Assembly: GCA_964371745.1 (NCBI GenBank)
Contig: CAYJNS010000007.1
Location: forward strand, 1 to 25,033
Direction of reading: 5' to 3'
Origin: CAKOSP01 sp964371745
GTDB taxonomy: Bacteria; Bacillota_I; Bacilli_A; RF39; UBA660
Length of the DNA: 25,033 nt
Of the stretch, positions 23,211 to 25,033 are shown in pieces. Each line of letters starts with the position of its first letter. The first letter of the stretch is position 1. The translations under genes were made by a program, and so were the position numbers. The notes under the pieces were generated by a model. It saw only the letters and a list, made by a program, of their open reading frames with translations. It ran no database searches and had not been told where the DNA came from.

Positions 23211-23987
23211 TTGAAATATTTAATAGCAATAGACAGTGATGGTACATTAAATAGAAGTGATGGAACTATATCGGATAGAACAAAAAAAATAATTGAAAAA
23301 TTAGTAGGAGTTGGACATTATATAATTATTTGTACTGCTAGACCTAGATATCACACTAAAAAAGTTTGTGAAAGTGCCAAAGCAAGTAAGTATTTAATAT
23401 CTTCAAATGGTACAGAAATTTATGATGATTTTTTAAAAAGTGTAATAAAAACTGTTTTTTTAAAAAAAGAAGATTGTCTTACAATATATGAATATGCAAT
23501 TAAAGCAAATATTAGAATTATTTTTGTTGTAGATGATATAGAGTATGCTACACAATTTGTTAGAAATAATAATCAAAAAATATTGACGGGTGAAATAACA
23601 AATTTTATTAATGAAAATAATATTAAACAATGTATGATAATAGGTAATGATCATGAAAAAATATTGAAGTTTAAAAATTATATCACCAATAAACTAAATG
23701 TTAATATTATAGACTCATCAAATATAAAAAAAGAAGAAATTTGGTTTAGCATCATAGACAAAAATGCTTCAAAAGGTAATGCTTTAATAACATTGGCTGA
23801 ATATTTAAATATTCCATTATCTAATACAATTGCGATAGGTAATGATTTTAACGATTTATCAATGTTGAAAGTTGCGGGACAGAGTGTTGTAGTAGCAAAT
23901 GCAGACGAACATCTGAAAAAAATAGCGTCTATTATTATAGATGATAATGATTCTGATGGTGTTGCTAGTTTTTTAGAAAAATTATAA
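23211..23987 (+). CDS. HAD-superfamily phosphatase, Cof type
   Basis: HAD phosphatases of the Cof group dephosphorylate sugar phosphates, phosphorylated cofactors or nucleotides. Motif I is AIDSDGTLN with nucleophile Asp8 and acid Asp10 (DSDGT rather than the common DLDGT). Motif II Thr lies in IICTARPR, the motif III Lys is in ASKGNAL, and motif IV is GNDFNDLSML. The C2 cap lies between about 80 and 180. At 258 residues the length is normal. The start is TTG, with GAGGTGAT just upstream, as for the nucleotidyltransferase gene. The gene lies between the two Nudix genes, which suggests a hydrolase-phosphatase pair: Nudix cleavage leaves a phosphate that this enzyme could remove. Confidence 0.92.
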   Translation: MKYLIAIDSDGTLNRSDGTISDRTKKIIEKLVGVGHYIIICTARPRYHTKKVCESAKASKYLISSNGTEIYDDFLKSVIKTVFLKKEDCLTIYEYAIKANIRIIFVVDDIEYATQFVRNNNQKILTGEITNFINENNIKQCMIIGNDHEKILKFKNYITNKLNVNIIDSSNIKKEEIWFSIIDKNASKGNALITLAEYLNIPLSNTIAIGNDFNDLSMLKVAGQSVVVANADEHLKKIASIIIDDNDSDGVASFLEKL

Positions 23988-24008
23988 AATTATATAGAGG
24001 GTAGAAAA

Positions 24009-24542
24009 ATGAAAAAGATTAAAGAAAAATTATACAACAAAAATAATCTAACAATAAAAGATATAACCGAAACAATTATAAGGGTTAAAGTGCTGTTAGT
24101 AAATTCTAAAAATGAAGTATTATTAGGATTTTGTCATAATACTTATCAATTTCCTGGGGGGCATTTAGAAAATAAAGAATCTATAATTGAATGTGCAATA
24201 AGAGAAGTAAAAGAAGAAACTGGAATAGTATTATCAATAGAAAAAATAGAACCATTTTTTATTTTAAGACATTATAGTAAAAATTATCATAATACTGGTG
24301 AGAATCGTTGTTCGGAAATTTATTATTTTAAAATTAAAACCGATAAACGATATAATTTAACAAAAGTTGATTACACAGAAAATGAAAAAAATGGTGAGTT
24401 TGAATTGAGGTATATACCATTAGAAAAAGTAGAAGAAGTATTAAAAGATAGTGTTTTTTTGAATAAAAAAAATGAAGTAATAGTTCCAGAAATGTTAGCG
24501 GTATTTAATGAATATAAGAACCTTGAAATGCCTGATAAATAA
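24009..24542 (+). CDS. Nudix hydrolase (second of two, paralogue of the first)
   Basis: A 177-residue protein with a complete Nudix box: Gly51, Glu57, Arg65-Glu66, Glu69-Glu70 and Gly72 in GGHLENKE and REVKEETG. Alignment by eye with the 22657-23184 product runs from KLYNKNNL against VIYNKHNL to the end, so it is a tandem paralogue separated only by the HAD gene. The two differ enough to have different substrates. It sits 21 nt after the HAD gene with a weak AGAGGGTAG ribosome site. Confidence 0.93.
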   Translation: MKKIKEKLYNKNNLTIKDITETIIRVKVLLVNSKNEVLLGFCHNTYQFPGGHLENKESIIECAIREVKEETGIVLSIEKIEPFFILRHYSKNYHNTGENRCSEIYYFKIKTDKRYNLTKVDYTENEKNGEFELRYIPLEKVEEVLKDSVFLNKKNEVIVPEMLAVFNEYKNLEMPDK

Positions 24543-24543
24543 A

Positions 24544-24789
24544 ATGGAATTATTTGAAACAAAAGATTTTATTGATGAAAGATTATTCGGCTTAGAAAAA
24601 TTAAGTGAATATGCAGAGTCAAATTTAGGAGAATATATAGCAATGTGTTATAAAGGATATTTTTTTATAAATAGTAAAGATATAAGTGAATATACAGGNN
24701 NNNNNNNNAAAGTGAACCATTCTTGTCTTACAGAAGATGAAATGATAGTTCCAGTAATAGTTATTGATACAAACAAAGAGTACTTTTAA
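24544..24789 (+). CDS. possible alkaline-phosphatase-superfamily C-terminal fragment, interrupted by an assembly gap
   Basis: The ATG at 24544 begins MELFETKDFIDERLFGLEK, one base after the Nudix stop, so translation could be coupled; no ribosome site is obvious. Ten N at 24699-24708 break the gene, and the frame across them is only a guess. After the gap the sequence ends HSCLTEDEMIVPVIVID. That resembles the HGGLTxEEMxVPLI end of alkaline-phosphatase-superfamily phosphodiesterases and PglZ-like proteins, with Ser-Cys in place of Gly-Gly. At about 81 codons it is far too short for such an enzyme, so it may be a remnant of one or missing sequence in the gap. An earlier in-frame ATG at 24508 would overlap the Nudix gene. 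Confidence 0.5.
   Translation: MELFETKDFIDERLFGLEKLSEYAESNLGEYIAMCYKGYFFINSKDISEYTXXXXKVNHSCLTEDEMIVPVIVIDTNKEYF
24699..24708. other. assembly gap (10 N)
   Basis: Ten unknown bases, a usual placeholder for a scaffold join of unknown size. Sequence and distance across this point are not reliable. Confidence 0.99.
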
Positions 24790-24804
24790 ATAATTACTCT
24801 TTTT
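24775..24804 (+). terminator. operon terminator containing the stop codon
   Basis: AAAGAGTA (24775-24782) pairs perfectly with TACTCTTT (24795-24802), and Ts follow to 24804. The TAA stop (24787-24789) lies in the 12-nt loop. This closes the long operon. Confidence 0.75.
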
Positions 24805-24809
24805 AAAAT

Positions 24810-24838
24810 TTGACAAATATGCTACAAAATGATATAAT
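24810..24838 (+). promoter_or_regulatory. near-perfect promoter of the last gene
   Basis: TTGACA (24810-24815), a 17-nt spacer ending TG-A, and TATAAT (24833-24838): consensus -35, -10 and extended -10 together. It should be very strong. The leader to the ATG at 24865 is about 20 nt. Confidence 0.85.
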
Positions 24839-24864
24839 TAATATACATGAAAGAGGGGATTTTG

Positions 24865-25033
24865 ATGTCAAAATTAGATAAAAAAACTGCAACTTGGGAA
24901 GAATTTAAAGAAAGAAATGGTATAGTAGATAAATTTTTAGGAAATAATCCTGAAAATTTTATAAGTAAGCAAGCTATAAAAAACAGAAAATTTATTTACC
25001 CAGTAATGCATTTTGCTTTAAAAAATTTTTTTA
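24865..25033 (+). CDS. hypothetical protein, N-terminal part only
   Basis: The frame is open from the ATG to the window end (56 codons), beginning MSKLDKKTATWEEFKERNG. AGAGGGG lies 7 nt upstream. The visible part is charged, then turns hydrophobic near IYPVMHFALKNFF, which may be the start of a membrane segment. I do not recognise the family. Its very strong promoter suggests an abundant product. Confidence 0.7.
   Translation, partial: MSKLDKKTATWEEFKERNGIVDKFLGNNPENFISKQAIKNRKFIYPVMHFALKNFF

Noticed and set aside
12906..24542. Classic RiPP or nonribosomal peptide cluster
   Set aside because: No precursor-peptide gene, leader peptidase, carrier or adenylation domain is visible between the operon promoter and terminator.
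38..25033. Mycoplasma-type code (TGA as Trp)
   Set aside because: TGA ends several full-length genes at expected family lengths and conserved Trp positions use TGG, so the standard code applies.
1..25033. CRISPR array, insertion sequence, tRNA or rRNA genes
   Set aside because: No regularly spaced repeats, transposase motifs, terminal inverted repeats or RNA gene signatures were seen on either strand.

Overview
The window is very AT-rich and reads with the standard bacterial code: TGG is the only Trp codon, TGA is used as a real stop (for example after the aminotransferase and the polymerase), and Shine-Dalgarno sites are strong AGGAGG types. Together with LexA/YolD/UvrX-type SOS genes, lspA followed by an RluD-family gene, and a permuted amino-acid-binding lipoprotein, this points to an uncultured low-GC Bacillota, perhaps a gut Bacilli/Erysipelotrichales/RF39-like lineage. 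A run of ten N at 24699-24708 marks a scaffold join. The lineage is inference; no rRNA or tRNA gene is visible.

Layout. 38-6338 (+) is mostly housekeeping: a family 4 glycosyltransferase, an unknown helical protein, lspA overlapping an RluD-like pseudouridine synthase that lacks a conserved segment, a small membrane ORF on the minus strand, a rhomboid protease and a Na+/Ca2+ exchanger. 6338-8822 is an SOS module: lexA (-), a divergent 45-residue membrane protein under a LexA box, and a yolD plus Y-family polymerase pair (-) with its own LexA box. 8917-12769 (+) holds an SGNH-like protein, a GNAT-glyoxalase fusion, a second GNAT, and an MFS efflux-type transporter behind a leader that ends in a strong intrinsic terminator (an attenuator).

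12786-24804 is the most interesting part. A consensus promoter is followed by about 12 kb of tightly packed, often overlapping + strand genes and then a terminator, apparently one operon. In order it encodes a PLP aminotransferase, two ATP-grasp ligases, an amino-acid ABC importer (lipoprotein, permease, ATPase), an APH/choline-kinase-like kinase, a radical SAM enzyme with extra C-terminal cysteines, a second APH-like kinase, a nucleotidyltransferase apparently fused to a nucleoside-diphosphate-kinase-like domain, a Nudix hydrolase, a HAD phosphatase, a second Nudix hydrolase, and a possible alkaline-phosphatase-superfamily C-terminal fragment interrupted by the assembly gap. I do not recognise this combination as a described pathway. 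It reads as a small-molecule pathway in which an amino-acid-derived core is built by transamination, ATP-grasp ligation and radical chemistry, then phosphorylated and nucleotidylated; the product is unknown. The window ends inside another gene with a near-perfect promoter.
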